The notes beneath the pieces were generated by a model that made no database searches, had not been told where the DNA came from, and was given only the letters and a program-made list of their open reading frames with translations. A program made the translations under genes and the position numbers. Of a DNA stretch of 64,000 bases, positions 53,502-63,420 are shown one piece after another (within the stretch, counting starts at the first letter, position 1; each line of letters begins with the position of its first letter). This DNA comes from Bacillus sp. SA1-12 (GTDB lineage Bacteria; Bacillota; Bacilli; Bacillales; Bacillaceae): the NCBI RefSeq assembly GCF_000981385.1, contig NZ_LATZ01000119.1, forward strand, positions 124,001 to 188,000, read 5' to 3'.

Positions 53502-54884
53502 ATGACTTCACAGCGACTAGTGATTGCAGGAGTTTCCAGCGGTGTGGGCAAGACTACGATCACAATTGGTTTACTGTCTGCTCTAAAACAAAGAGGCTTG
53601 AATGTTCAAGGATTTAAATGTGGTCCCGATTACATAGATACTACCTTTCACTCCGCTGTTACAGGAAGGCCGTCAAGGAATCTGGACAGTTGGATGTTTT
53701 CTAAAGATGTGCTAAAGGAAGTTTTTATAAATGGTAGTGATAGTGCAGATATTTCGATTATCGAGGGGGTTATGGGCTTTTACGATGGCAAGACGGCTCT
53801 CTCAAATCAAGGTTCAACAGCTGAAATAAGTATGCTGCTTGATTGCCCAACGATTTTAATTGTTGATTGCAGCAAAATGGCAAGAAGTGCTGCCGCTATG
53901 GTGAAAGGTTTTCAGCTACTTGAGCCTGACGTAAATATTGTCGGTGTTATTGCAAACAAGGTGGGAAGTATGGGGCATTTCCAGATCATTAAGGAGGCGG
54001 TTGAACAGGAGTGCGGCATCCCGGTGTGCGGTTATCTTTTAGAGAATACAAGCATTCAAATGCCAGAACGGCATTTAGGGCTTATACCTTCTATTGAACA
54101 CGGTGATTTAACAAGCCTTTTTGACCAATTAGCAAATTTAGTTGAAGAAACCATTGATTTAGATCTGCTTGTAGAATTAAGCAAGCAAAAGCCATTAAAG
54201 AAAGATCCGGCAAAGTCAATTTTCAAAAAACGGAAACTTAAAGATGTGAAGCTGGCGATCGCGAAGGACAGAGCGTTTAATTTTTACTATCAAGAAAACC
54301 TTGAATTACTTGAAGCATATGGAGCTGAGTGTATCTACTTTTCCCCTTTGAGTGGAGAAGCAATTCCTGATGAAGCGGACGGATTATACATAGGAGGAGG
54401 CTTCCCTGAGCAATTTGCTGCAGATCTTGCGAATCAAGTTGAAGTAAAGAACTCGATCAAGAGGAGAATACTTAAAGGTCTTCCAACATTAGCTGAATGC
54501 GGCGGCTATATGTATTTGGCAAAAACAATTGAAACGATTGACGGTTCAGTCTATCCAATGGTAGGAGTTATACCTGGAACAATAAAAATGGGTAAAAAGC
54601 TTGCAGGCTTTGGCTACAGAGAAGTGTCGGGCAATCATGATAATTACTTGCTTCTTAACAAGTTTACTGCTCGGGGACATGAATTTCACTATTCTTCTTA
54701 TCATGAGAGTGAGCCTTTACCTTTTGCTTATCATACTAAAGGATCCTTTAGCGAAGGAGTTGATGGCTGCTTAACAAACAATGTCATTGCGGGCTATACC
54801 CATCTACATTTCGCTTCATGTCCAGAATTGGTTGAAAATTTTATCCGAAAATGCTTGGAGGTGAAAAACAATGGCAAAAATTAA
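53502..54884 (+). CDS. cbiA: Cobyrinate a,c-diamide synthase
   Basis: The 460-residue amidotransferase converts cobyrinate to its a,c-diamide with ATP and glutamine. The N-terminal ATPase has GVSSGVGKTTITIGLL and FKCGPDYIDTTFH. The C-terminal glutamine amidotransferase domain has GGGFPEQFA and LAECGGYMYL with the catalytic Cys. It overlaps cobQ by 14 bases. The enzyme belongs to de novo synthesis or salvage of incomplete corrinoids. It starts at ATG 53502 behind AGGGGGGAG. Confidence 0.95.
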   Translation: MTSQRLVIAGVSSGVGKTTITIGLLSALKQRGLNVQGFKCGPDYIDTTFHSAVTGRPSRNLDSWMFSKDVLKEVFINGSDSADISIIEGVMGFYDGKTALSNQGSTAEISMLLDCPTILIVDCSKMARSAAAMVKGFQLLEPDVNIVGVIANKVGSMGHFQIIKEAVEQECGIPVCGYLLENTSIQMPERHLGLIPSIEHGDLTSLFDQLANLVEETIDLDLLVELSKQKPLKKDPAKSIFKKRKLKDVKLAIAKDRAFNFYYQENLELLEAYGAECIYFSPLSGEAIPDEADGLYIGGGFPEQFAADLANQVEVKNSIKRRILKGLPTLAECGGYMYLAKTIETIDGSVYPMVGVIPGTIKMGKKLAGFGYREVSGNHDNYLLLNKFTARGHEFHYSSYHESEPLPFAYHTKGSFSEGVDGCLTNNVIAGYTHLHFASCPELVENFIRKCLEVKNNGKN

Positions 54885-56397
54885 GTCCGCGGTTCCGATC
54901 ATGATCCAAGGGACGCATTCTGACGCAGGTAAAAGTATTCTTGTAACTGCATTGTGTAGGATATTTGCTCAGGATGGCTATCATACAGCACCTTTTAAAT
55001 CACAAAATATGGCATTAAATTCTTATATTACTCTTGATGGGAAAGAGATAGGCAGATCCCAAGGAATTCAAGCTGAGGCAGCAGGAGTTATTGCGACTAC
55101 AGACATGAATCCCATTTTAATTAAACCTACCCGGGATCATGAATCCCAAGTAGTTGTACATGGGAAACCTCTTAAAAACATGGAAGCGAAAAGCTATCGC
55201 AGTGATTATTATGAAACAGCTAAAGCCATTATTAATACGTCTTACCAAAACCTTTCTTCTTCGTTTGAAAGAATTGTCATAGAAGGTGCCGGGAGTCCTG
55301 CTGAAGTGAATTTAAATGACCGTGAGCTTGTTAACATGAGCATTGCTAAGATGGCAGATGCCCCAGTTGTTTTAGTAGGCGATATTGATAAAGGCGGAGT
55401 TTTTGCAAGTCTCGTTGGTACATTGCAGCTTCTATCCCAAGAGGAGCGAGACCGTATAATTGGTGTGATCATTAACAAATTTCGCGGAGATCTCTCATTG
55501 CTTGAACCAGGATTAGCATGGTTTGAAGAATACACGGGAAAGCCTGTATTAGGCGTTATACCATTTATAAATGATTTAGTTATTGAGGCAGAAGATTCCT
55601 TAAGCTTAAGTAACTACAATACTCACAAAGATCAAGCTAAAGAACTGGATATTGCGGTAATCCATTATCCTAGAATCTCTAATTTCACAGATATCGACCC
55701 TCTCGATTATGAATCTGATTGTCATGTTCGGTTAGTGGAAAATGTCAGTCACCTAGAAAAGCCTGATGTTATCCTTCTGCCCGGAAGTAAAAATACAATT
55801 GAGGATCTGATGTTTTTAAAAGAAAAAGGGCTTGATCAGGCGATTCTCAAAGCCCATCGAAATGGGGCAGTCATCTTTGGAATTTGCGGTGGATACCAGA
55901 TGCTTGGCGAGATGATAGAGGATCCGTATCATGTGGAATCTAATACTAAAAGGATAAAAGGTTTAGGTTTGCTCCCTATCCACACAACATTAACTAAAGA
56001 AAAGACAACAATAAGATCAAGGGGTACTGTGGAAGTAAGTGGAGAAAAGCTTGATGTGACAGGATATGAAATTCATATGGGAAAGACTACCTGCTTAACC
56101 GGTCTATCCCCTTTGATTCAACTAACCAATGGTGTAGATGGCAGTAAAAATCAAGAAGAAACATGCATAGGTACTTATTTTCATGGGATTTTTCATAATG
56201 ATGAGTTCAGGTGGTCGTTTCTAAATAATCTTTTGATTAGAAAAGGCCTCAAGCCTGTCACTCTCCGCGAATCTTATGAAGAAAGACAAGCTAATGAATA
56301 TAACCGCTTAGCAGAGCATGTACGAGCGGCTATCGATGTTAACCAGCTGAATCAAAAAATAGAACAATTTGCATTAAGAAAGAGAGAGACCAGATGA
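54871..56397 (+). CDS. cobQ: Cobyric acid synthase
   Basis: The 508-residue enzyme (CobQ/CbiP) adds four amides to the corrin ring. Its N-terminus IMIQGTHSDAGKSILVTALCRIF and SQNMALNS are typical. The amidotransferase part carries LPGSKNTIEDL and FGICGGYQMLGEMI with its catalytic Cys. The start ATG 54871 lies within the end of cbiA, after TTGGAGGTG, so translation is coupled. It overlaps cobT by four bases. Confidence 0.96.
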   Translation: MAKIKSAVPIMIQGTHSDAGKSILVTALCRIFAQDGYHTAPFKSQNMALNSYITLDGKEIGRSQGIQAEAAGVIATTDMNPILIKPTRDHESQVVVHGKPLKNMEAKSYRSDYYETAKAIINTSYQNLSSSFERIVIEGAGSPAEVNLNDRELVNMSIAKMADAPVVLVGDIDKGGVFASLVGTLQLLSQEERDRIIGVIINKFRGDLSLLEPGLAWFEEYTGKPVLGVIPFINDLVIEAEDSLSLSNYNTHKDQAKELDIAVIHYPRISNFTDIDPLDYESDCHVRLVENVSHLEKPDVILLPGSKNTIEDLMFLKEKGLDQAILKAHRNGAVIFGICGGYQMLGEMIEDPYHVESNTKRIKGLGLLPIHTTLTKEKTTIRSRGTVEVSGEKLDVTGYEIHMGKTTCLTGLSPLIQLTNGVDGSKNQEETCIGTYFHGIFHNDEFRWSFLNNLLIRKGLKPVTLRESYEERQANEYNRLAEHVRAAIDVNQLNQKIEQFALRKRETR

Positions 56398-57458
56398 ATA
56401 CAAATGGACAAATTCAAGAGGTTTTACAATCTATCCAACCGCTTAGCCAAGAAAAAATGGAACATGCAAGGGAATATGTAAATACGTTAACAAAACCAAT
56501 AGGCAGCTTAGGGAAAATAGAAGAACTTGCGATTCAGCTTTCAGGTATAACGAATCAAGTATTTCCAGTTGTCAGCCGTCCCGGCGTTGCTGTATTTGCA
56601 GCAGATCACGGAATCAGTGATATGGGAGTTTCAGCTTATCCAAAAGAAGTGACAACACAAATGGTTTACAACTTTCTAAATGGAGGAGCAGCGATTAATG
56701 TGTTTTCAAGACAAATTAATGCCATCCTCAAAATTGTTGATATTGGAGTAGCTGCCGAACTGCAGCATGAACAGTTGCTTGAAAAAAAAGTAAGGTATGG
56801 TACAAAAAACTTTGCCGTTGAAAATGCGATGACCGAAGAAGAAGCTAATCAAGCAATCTTATTTGGGATGGAGACAGCTAAGCAACTGATTGATGAAGGA
56901 GCAAGATGCCTTATCATTGGTGAGATGGGGATTGGAAATACCTCAAGTGCAAGTGTAATTACCTCAGTTATAACAGGCTGTTCAATTGAAGAAGCAGTTG
57001 GTAAAGGAACAGGGCTTACGAATGAAAGTTTGCAAAAGAAAGTTTCCATTCTTTCAAAAGCATTGATGAAAAGAAAGCCTGATCCAAAGATCGCCTTGGA
57101 TATCTTATCAAAAATAGGAGGACTTGAAATCGGTGGAATGACTGGCGCCATCATTAGGGCTGCTGAACAAAGAATACCGGTTCTGCTTGATGGATTTATT
57201 AGTACATCTGCCGCATTGTTAGCATGTCTTTTAGAAGAAAAAGTGAGTGATTATCTCATTGCTGGTCACTTATCTAATGAACAGGGGCATGCCCATGCTC
57301 TAGCTTTTTTAAATAAATCACCTCTTTTAAATCTGGAACTCCGATTAGGAGAAGGAACCGGGGCTGCTCTCTCATTTCCATTAGTTGAGGCAGCTGCTCG
57401 AATGATGAAAGAAATGGCGACCTTCCAATCTGCTGGCATAGCAACCAAAAGTCAATAG
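56394..57458 (+). CDS. cobT: Nicotinate-nucleotide--dimethylbenzimidazole phosphoribosyltransferase
   Basis: The 354-residue enzyme makes alpha-ribazole phosphate for the lower ligand of cobalamin. It has VFAADHGISDMGVSAYPKEVT, the IGEMGIGNTSSAS loop and the GLEIGGMTGAI region. The C-terminal catalytic Glu lies in LRLGEGTGAALSFPLVEAA. The ATG overlaps the cobQ stop (ATGA). It is the last gene of the first cobalamin unit. Confidence 0.96.
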   Translation: MNTNGQIQEVLQSIQPLSQEKMEHAREYVNTLTKPIGSLGKIEELAIQLSGITNQVFPVVSRPGVAVFAADHGISDMGVSAYPKEVTTQMVYNFLNGGAAINVFSRQINAILKIVDIGVAAELQHEQLLEKKVRYGTKNFAVENAMTEEEANQAILFGMETAKQLIDEGARCLIIGEMGIGNTSSASVITSVITGCSIEEAVGKGTGLTNESLQKKVSILSKALMKRKPDPKIALDILSKIGGLEIGGMTGAIIRAAEQRIPVLLDGFISTSAALLACLLEEKVSDYLIAGHLSNEQGHAHALAFLNKSPLLNLELRLGEGTGAALSFPLVEAAARMMKEMATFQSAGIATKSQ

Positions 57459-57540
57459 GACAAATTATAGAAAATATTCATTTACAGGTCCAAATTCTTC
57501 TTTTATAATAAGGCGAGTCACAAAAAAACGAATAATTTCA

Positions 57541-57712
57541 CAATAGGTCCTTAAAGTAATCGTACTTAAGGGTAATAGGGAAGTTTGGTGAAAATCCAAC
57601 GCGGTCCCGCCACTGTAAACGTAGAATGACACTTAATAGATCCCACTGTATTCTTTAATATGGGAAGGGAAAGTGTACATGATGATGCGTAAGCCAGGAG
57701 ACCTGCCTATTG
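57541..57712 (+). ncRNA. Cobalamin riboswitch 2
   Basis: A second aptamer has the same elements: AATAGGGAAG, GCGGTCCCGCCACTGTAA and GTAAGCCAGGAGACCTGCC. It is closed by CAATAGG (57541-57547) / CCTATTG (57706-57712). It precedes btuF and the import/assembly genes, giving both cobalamin units separate B12 control. Confidence 0.96.
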
Positions 57713-57801
57713 TTAAGATAAACGATCCTTCGAGGAAAAGGATGGCTTTTTAATGCTGGTGTTTTCTGTCTTTATTAGAATCATCATTTCATTCTGCATT
57801 T

Positions 57802-57835
57802 ATCGCCTTTTCCAAGTGAATAGGCGTTTTTTTGT
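57802..57835 (+). terminator. Riboswitch 2 terminator
   Basis: CGCCT / AGGCG (57804-57808, 57822-57826) is followed by seven T, 30 bases before btuF. An open frame from 57753 runs through it but has no ribosome binding site. Confidence 0.75.
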
Positions 57836-57863
57836 GGGCAAAAAGATCAAGGAGAGTGTCAAA

Positions 57864-58859
57864 ATGAAAACAAATATGAAGAAATGGCTTTTTCTAAGCT
57901 TTGTATTGACCATGTTAACTGTATTTACAGTTGCTTGCGGAGCGACAGAAGAGAAAGGGACAGTTGAAAAAGATCATACAGCTGAAACAAAGACCGAGGA
58001 AGAAGGAAAAGGGGATACAGCTTTTCCAGTGACGGTTGTTGATGGTACTGGTGAGGAAGTAATTATTGAGAAGGAACCGGAAACGATCGTCTCTGTTATC
58101 CCAAGTAATACGGAAATAACCTTTGCTTTAGGCCAAGGAGATAAGCTAATTGGTGTTGATAATTATAGTAACTATCCTCCTGAAGTGGAGAAGATTGAAA
58201 AAATTGGAGACCAGCAATTGAATGTTGAAAAGATCTTAGCATTAAAGCCTGATCTAGCGTTAGTAACGGATTTTCAACATGAAAACAATCCAGATATCTT
58301 AAAGAAATTTAAAGATGCTGGTATTGATGTTATTGTTGTAAGTAGTGCCGAATCTTTTGAAAATGTGTATAATACGATCCAGCTGATCGGTCAAGTAACA
58401 GGTGCAGTTGATGAGGCGGATAAGGTCGTGAAAGAAATGAAGGATTCAGTAGCTGAGATCAAAGAAAAGGCAAAGGCTGTTACAGAAAAGAAAAAAGTTT
58501 GGGTTGAAGTTTCACCTGCTCCAGATATATTTACAACAGGACAAGATACATTTATGCATGAAATGCTCCAAGCTATAAATGCAGAAAATGTTGCAGGTGA
58601 ACAAACTGGCTGGGTAAAAATGACTGAAGAAGAAATTGTCACATTAAATCCAGACGTTATTATCACGACATATGGATATTATGTTGATAATCCAGAAGAG
58701 GGAGTATTAAATCGAGCTGGATGGAAGGAAGTGCCGGCAATTAAAAATAAGCAGGTTTTTGATGTGAATAATGACACTGTAACTAGACCAGGACCACGAT
58801 TAATTGATGGGGTTGAGACACTTGCAAAGCTCATTTATCCGGAAGTATTTGGCGAATAA
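57864..58859 (+). CDS. btuF: Cobalamin ABC transporter binding lipoprotein BtuF
   Basis: The 331-residue product has a lipobox FTVAC and an acidic linker. A BtuF-type helical-backbone binding domain follows (VSVIPSNTEITFALGQGDKLIGVDNYSNYPPEV, ILALKPDLALV, GWVKMTEEEIVTLNPDVII). It should bind cobalamin or other corrinoids outside the membrane. The ATG at 57864 follows AAGGAGAG. Its control by the riboswitch and its gene order before btuC support the substrate. Confidence 0.92.
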   Translation: MKTNMKKWLFLSFVLTMLTVFTVACGATEEKGTVEKDHTAETKTEEEGKGDTAFPVTVVDGTGEEVIIEKEPETIVSVIPSNTEITFALGQGDKLIGVDNYSNYPPEVEKIEKIGDQQLNVEKILALKPDLALVTDFQHENNPDILKKFKDAGIDVIVVSSAESFENVYNTIQLIGQVTGAVDEADKVVKEMKDSVAEIKEKAKAVTEKKKVWVEVSPAPDIFTTGQDTFMHEMLQAINAENVAGEQTGWVKMTEEEIVTLNPDVIITTYGYYVDNPEEGVLNRAGWKEVPAIKNKQVFDVNNDTVTRPGPRLIDGVETLAKLIYPEVFGE

Positions 58860-58869
58860 AATAAGTTGT

Positions 58870-59892
58870 ATGTATCTTTTAAGCGGAGTGTTTGTCGTAT
58901 GTACAGCACTCCTTGGTTTATTCATAAGCAGTGTTCAATATCCAATTGCTATGATCATAGATGTTTTATCAACAAAATTGTTTGGTCTATCTTTTTCTGA
59001 AAGTGAAGGAGGAAAAACAGCAGAGACCATAATTTGGGAGATTCGTTATCCTCGTGTTTTATTGGCATTTTTAGTAGGTGCTGCATTATCCCTTGCAGGT
59101 GCTGCCTTTCAGGGGCTGTTGCGAAATCCGCTTGCAGACCCATATACAATTGGAGTTTCTTCAGGTGCTTCCTTAGGCGCAGTAATGGTTTTGTATTTTC
59201 AACTGACAATCCCGTTTTTAGGGAGCTATACATTACCTGTGATCGCTATTATTGGCGGTTTTATTACAATGTTTATTGTTTTTGGGGTTACCCACTTATC
59301 TACTCGTCAGCTTTCAATCGAAACGATTATTCTCGCAGGGATCATCGTCAGTTCCTTTATCAGTGCTATTATTTCGCTCATTATTTCCTTAAGTGAAAGA
59401 GAAGATGTTCGGCAAATTTTATATTGGTTAATGGGGAACGTTGGAATGAGAGGCTGGAGCCATGTAAAACTCATGATTCCCTTCTTATTAATTGGGGCAA
59501 TTGTCTTACTATCACGCTCAAGAGAATTAAACGCTTTTGCTTTAGGGGAGGAATCAGCAGAGCATTTAGGTGTTGATATACAGCGCAGTAAGCTTATTAT
59601 TTTAGTCGGTGCTTCTCTTTTAACAGGTGCTGCCGTTTCTGTATCTGGTTCAATTGGTTTTGTCGGGTTAGTTATTCCTCATTTTATTCGGTTATTATGC
59701 GGACCAAATCATCGGCATGTTCTGCCTTTATCGATGCTAGTAGGTGGAGGATACTTGATTCTTGCAGACCTGGTGGCGAGAACAATAATTGCTCCAAGTG
59801 AATTGCCCATAGGCGTTATTACTTCATTAATCGGTGCTCCAGTCTTTGCATTGCTGTTAATTAGAGAACGAATTGGAAGGGGATCGGCATGA
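58870..59892 (+). CDS. btuC: Cobalamin ABC transporter permease BtuC
   Basis: The 340-residue FecCD-type membrane protein has about ten spans and the signatures IRYPRVLLAFLVGAALSLAG, FQGLLRNPLADPYTIGVSSGASLGA and GSIGFVGLVIPHFIRLLCGPNHR. The start is uncertain. ATG 58870 gives a normal length but lacks a clear ribosome binding site. TTG 58849, inside the end of btuF, is an alternative. Translation is probably coupled with btuF. It overlaps btuD-cbiZ by four bases. Confidence 0.9.
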   Translation: MYLLSGVFVVCTALLGLFISSVQYPIAMIIDVLSTKLFGLSFSESEGGKTAETIIWEIRYPRVLLAFLVGAALSLAGAAFQGLLRNPLADPYTIGVSSGASLGAVMVLYFQLTIPFLGSYTLPVIAIIGGFITMFIVFGVTHLSTRQLSIETIILAGIIVSSFISAIISLIISLSEREDVRQILYWLMGNVGMRGWSHVKLMIPFLLIGAIVLLSRSRELNAFALGEESAEHLGVDIQRSKLIILVGASLLTGAAVSVSGSIGFVGLVIPHFIRLLCGPNHRHVLPLSMLVGGGYLILADLVARTIIAPSELPIGVITSLIGAPVFALLLIRERIGRGSA

Positions 59893-61355
59893 TTGACATA
59901 CAAAATGTTACCGGCGGCTACCAGCAGAAAGCAATCATAAAGAATCTGACACTTACCATCGAAACAGGTAAATTTTATGCACTTATTGGCCCAAATGGGA
60001 GCGGGAAAACAACTCTCATTAAATTAATAACTGGTGTGCTGCCGATTCAAGAAGGTTCGATTACCCTTTTTGAGACATCAATAAAGTCCTATCAAGCATT
60101 GGAAAGAGCAAAGATTATAGCGGTTTTATCCCAGGAGGTTCAAGTCGAATTTGATTTTCTCGTTGAAGAGATTGTCATGCTTGGCAGATATCCGCATCAA
60201 ACAGGCTTTTTTAAGCATTCATCAAAAAGAGACCATCTCGTGGTTGAAGAAATCATGAAGCAAACGGATGTCTATCAATTTCGCAAACAACCATTTAAGC
60301 AATTGAGCGGCGGAGAAAAACAGCGCGTTTTATTAGCTAAAGCCCTTGCTCAAGAGCCAAAGATTCTTTTTTTAGATGAACCTACAAACCACCTTGATAT
60401 GAAGCATACGGTAACAATGCTTCAACAACTAAAGGAATATCAGCAAAGACGTCAGCTTACAATTGTTGCTATTTTACATGATTTGAATACGGCAGCTCTG
60501 TTTGCAGATCAGATTGGGCTGTTAAATGAAGGGGAATTGGTTGATACAGGTGATGTGTCTATCTTACAGAATGAAGAATTGCTTACCAGGATATATGAGG
60601 TAGAAGTAAAAACCAATCATCACCCTGTCCTTCCAAAACCACAACTTTCCGTTATACCAAATCAGCGGGAACTGCAGGTATCTGACATAGAGTATGATTT
60701 AAAGGAAACAGATCATTATATTCACCTTGAATTTAATGGTCCGCTTAGGACAATCTCAAACTGTGTTTTGGGTGAAGGCTTGCAATGGAAAAGGAACTTT
60801 TGCAATTTTCATGTTGATAAAAATTATAATTGTTCATCTCCGAAAAAAGATATTTTGAACTGGTTAAGAGAAGCAGGGATTTCAGAATATGATACTGCAG
60901 GAATGATGACAGCTGTTAACCTGAAAGACAGAAGTATAATAGAAGAGAAGTATGGAGATATTTCAATTTTAGTTGTCTTAACTGCTGGTGTGGGAAATGC
61001 GGTTGATATTACAGCAAAATTGCCTATAGATTTAGGCTTTAGTATTGGAACAGTGAATATTATGGTATTTATCGATGCCCATCTGACAGACGGAGCGTTA
61101 GTAAATGCGATTCAATCAGTAACAGAAGCAAAGACGAAGGCAATGGTTGATCTAGAGATTAAAGATCAGGATACGGGAACCATTGCAAGTGGTACATCTA
61201 CAGACAGCACACTCGTTGCCGCAACACAAAACGGGGAGCCCACAACTTATGCAGGGTCAGGTACCGTAATCGGCAAGGCGATTGGCAGGACTGTTTATAA
61301 AGCATTGATAGAAGCTCTGCAAAAATATAAAAAACGAAGTGAACAGCAGCTATGA
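59889..61355 (+). CDS. BtuD-CbiZ fusion: cobalamin importer ATPase with adenosylcobinamide amidohydrolase
   Basis: The 488-residue protein joins two enzymes. Residues 1-~250 form the importer ATPase: Walker A GPNGSGKTT, LSGGEKQR signature, Walker B ILFLDEPTNHLD. Residues ~275-480 form a CbiZ domain (NCVLGEGLQW, GMMTAVNLKD, VLTAGVGNAVD, ASGTSTDSTLVAATQ), which removes the aminopropanol side chain of cobinamide. The fusion couples uptake to remodelling of foreign corrinoids. I recall B. subtilis YvrA as having the same layout. It starts at ATG 59889 behind GGAAGGGG and overlaps cbiB by four bases. Confidence 0.93.
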   Translation: MIDIQNVTGGYQQKAIIKNLTLTIETGKFYALIGPNGSGKTTLIKLITGVLPIQEGSITLFETSIKSYQALERAKIIAVLSQEVQVEFDFLVEEIVMLGRYPHQTGFFKHSSKRDHLVVEEIMKQTDVYQFRKQPFKQLSGGEKQRVLLAKALAQEPKILFLDEPTNHLDMKHTVTMLQQLKEYQQRRQLTIVAILHDLNTAALFADQIGLLNEGELVDTGDVSILQNEELLTRIYEVEVKTNHHPVLPKPQLSVIPNQRELQVSDIEYDLKETDHYIHLEFNGPLRTISNCVLGEGLQWKRNFCNFHVDKNYNCSSPKKDILNWLREAGISEYDTAGMMTAVNLKDRSIIEEKYGDISILVVLTAGVGNAVDITAKLPIDLGFSIGTVNIMVFIDAHLTDGALVNAIQSVTEAKTKAMVDLEIKDQDTGTIASGTSTDSTLVAATQNGEPTTYAGSGTVIGKAIGRTVYKALIEALQKYKKRSEQQL

Positions 61356-62308
61356 GTATACTTGCTTTCCACTTTTATCTTATATCAGCCGCCATTCTAT
61401 TAGATTTACTCATCGGAGATCCAAGATGGTTTCCGCATCCTGTCATAATCATAGGAAAAATGATTAGCTTTTTCGAAGGTAAATGGAATAGAGGGAGACA
61501 GAAAAAGCTAAAAGGTGTTTTGTTAACCGTAACTATTGTTGGGGGAGCATATGGCTGCACCTTTATCCTGCTTTCCCTTATCAATTTCATCCATCCAATT
61601 GCAAAGCTAGTGATTGAAATCTATCTTATTTCCTCAACGATTGCAATGAAGGGCTTACATATTGCTGGAAAAGAAGTTGCTGCCCCATTGTTAAAAGGAG
61701 ATCTTAAACTAGCTCGGAAAAAGTTGAGCTATATTGTTGGGCGGGATACAGAAGATTTGCCTCCGCAAGAAGTGGCACGCGGAGCGGTTGAAACAGTTGC
61801 CGAAAATACAGTTGATGCCATAATTGCGCCATTATGCTGGGCAATTATTGGAGGTGCGCCAATGGCAATGGCATATCGTGCTGCAAATACGTTGGACTCG
61901 ATGGTAGGGTATAAAAATGAGAAATTTGAGAAATTTGGCTGGGCATCAGCACGGTTTGACGATGTTATCAATTGGATACCAGCTAGATTAACTGCACTTC
62001 TCATGTGGTTATTCTCCTGGTTTGTTCCTTATTCGTTTAAGCGAAATGCATATAAAGTAACATTGCGAGATGCCAAAAAACATCCAAGTCCAAATAGCGG
62101 CTGGCCTGAAGCAATGGGAGCAGGGCTTTTAGGCGTTGTCTTAGGCGGACAAAACCGTTACAAAGGTGTTGTTTCAAATCGGGCAAAGATGGGGAATCCT
62201 ATTCGGAGCCTAGAACCAAATGATATTAAGAGAATGATTGTTTACATGCATGGTACTTGGATCATATTAATCCTTTTTCTTTTCCTCGTTACAATCAATA
62301 TATCATGA
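61352..62308 (+). CDS. cbiB: Adenosylcobinamide-phosphate synthase CbiB
   Basis: The 318-residue membrane enzyme attaches aminopropanol phosphate to cobyric acid. It has the CbiB/CobD hallmark start LDLLIGDPRWFPHPVIIIGKMI, SYIVGRDTEDLPPQEVARGAVETVAENTVDA and the late AKKHPSPNSGWPEAMGAGLL. About four or five membrane spans are visible. It follows btuD-cbiZ with a four-base overlap. Its product is activated by CobU. Confidence 0.96.
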   Translation: MSILAFHFYLISAAILLDLLIGDPRWFPHPVIIIGKMISFFEGKWNRGRQKKLKGVLLTVTIVGGAYGCTFILLSLINFIHPIAKLVIEIYLISSTIAMKGLHIAGKEVAAPLLKGDLKLARKKLSYIVGRDTEDLPPQEVARGAVETVAENTVDAIIAPLCWAIIGGAPMAMAYRAANTLDSMVGYKNEKFEKFGWASARFDDVINWIPARLTALLMWLFSWFVPYSFKRNAYKVTLRDAKKHPSPNSGWPEAMGAGLLGVVLGGQNRYKGVVSNRAKMGNPIRSLEPNDIKRMIVYMHGTWIILILFLFLVTINIS

Positions 62309-62331
62309 AATGAAAGATAGGAGTGATGGTT

Positions 62332-63420
62332 ATGAAGTGGCCGGAACACGGAGGACAGCCGAATAAAATATTTGCATTGAAAGGCAAAACCAATGATCAT
62401 AATTTTTTTGACTTTAGTGCCAATATTAATCCCCTTGGTCCTCCACATGAACTAAAAGCGAACTTGCTGACAGCATTTGATCAATTCGAGAAATACCCTG
62501 ACCCTGACTATCATGAAGAGACAAATCTGGTCGCAGCTCATGCAGGGGTACATAGGGATGAAGTATTGTTAACGAATGGCGGCTCTGAAGCGATCTTCCT
62601 TGTTACTCAGCTGTTTTCTGGTAAAAAGGCTTTGATTATTGAGCCTACCTTTTCTGAATATGAAAGAGCGTGTCAAGTTTACCAGCTTTCAGTATCTCAT
62701 GTTTCACTTCGGCTTGATCATGATTTCTCGTTTCCTCTTGAAAAGGTATTATCCAATCTAGAAGAAGTGGATGTCGTGTTTTTATGCCGGCCTAACAATC
62801 CAACAGGTACGGTGGTTACTATTGAAGATGTGAAAGCATTGCTGGAAAAAGGGCTGGAGTGCCAAACCACCATTATCGTTGATGAGGCATTTATCCATTT
62901 TCTCCCACCAGGTATAACTGATTTGACACATTTAATGGATACATATACAAATCTGATCTTACTTCGATCGTTGACAAAGATTTATGCGATACCAAGCTTG
63001 CGACTAGGTTATGTGATTGCTAAACCAAATGTAATCGGACATTTAAAGAAAAACCAAATACCTTGGAGTATTAATGGGGTTGTCGCTTCATTTTTGCCAA
63101 GCTTAGTTACTCAAGACGTATTTATCGAAACAACGCAATCATGGCTGCAAGAGCAGCTGGAGCTTTTAACAACAGAGCTAACTAACCTTGGCTTCTATTA
63201 TTCACCAACATGCGTTAATTTTTACCTGCTAAAAGATCTTGAGCAGCGTACAGATACAGAAGAGTTATTTGAATTTTTACTAAATAATAAGATTATTCCT
63301 AGGCATACTCATACCTTTAAAGGTCTTAATGGTAAATATTTGCGGATGGCTGTCCGCAGCGCTGAAGAAAACAAATATTTACTGGAAACCTTAAGGAATT
63401 GGAGAGAAAAAACATGTTAA
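62332..63420 (+). CDS. cobD: L-threonine-O-3-phosphate decarboxylase CobD (PLP)
   Basis: The 362-residue aminotransferase-fold enzyme makes aminopropanol phosphate from threonine phosphate. It shows HGGQPNKI at the start, FSANINPLGPP, RPNNPTGTV, VDEAFIHF and the PLP lysine Lys216 in LRSLTKIYAIPSLRLGY. HisC is the nearest look-alike, but position between cbiB and cobU fixes the call. The ATG at 62332 is eight bases after AGGAG. The stop overlaps cobU by seven bases. Confidence 0.93.
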   Translation: MKWPEHGGQPNKIFALKGKTNDHNFFDFSANINPLGPPHELKANLLTAFDQFEKYPDPDYHEETNLVAAHAGVHRDEVLLTNGGSEAIFLVTQLFSGKKALIIEPTFSEYERACQVYQLSVSHVSLRLDHDFSFPLEKVLSNLEEVDVVFLCRPNNPTGTVVTIEDVKALLEKGLECQTTIIVDEAFIHFLPPGITDLTHLMDTYTNLILLRSLTKIYAIPSLRLGYVIAKPNVIGHLKKNQIPWSINGVVASFLPSLVTQDVFIETTQSWLQEQLELLTTELTNLGFYYSPTCVNFYLLKDLEQRTDTEELFEFLLNNKIIPRHTHTFKGLNGKYLRMAVRSAEENKYLLETLRNWREKTC

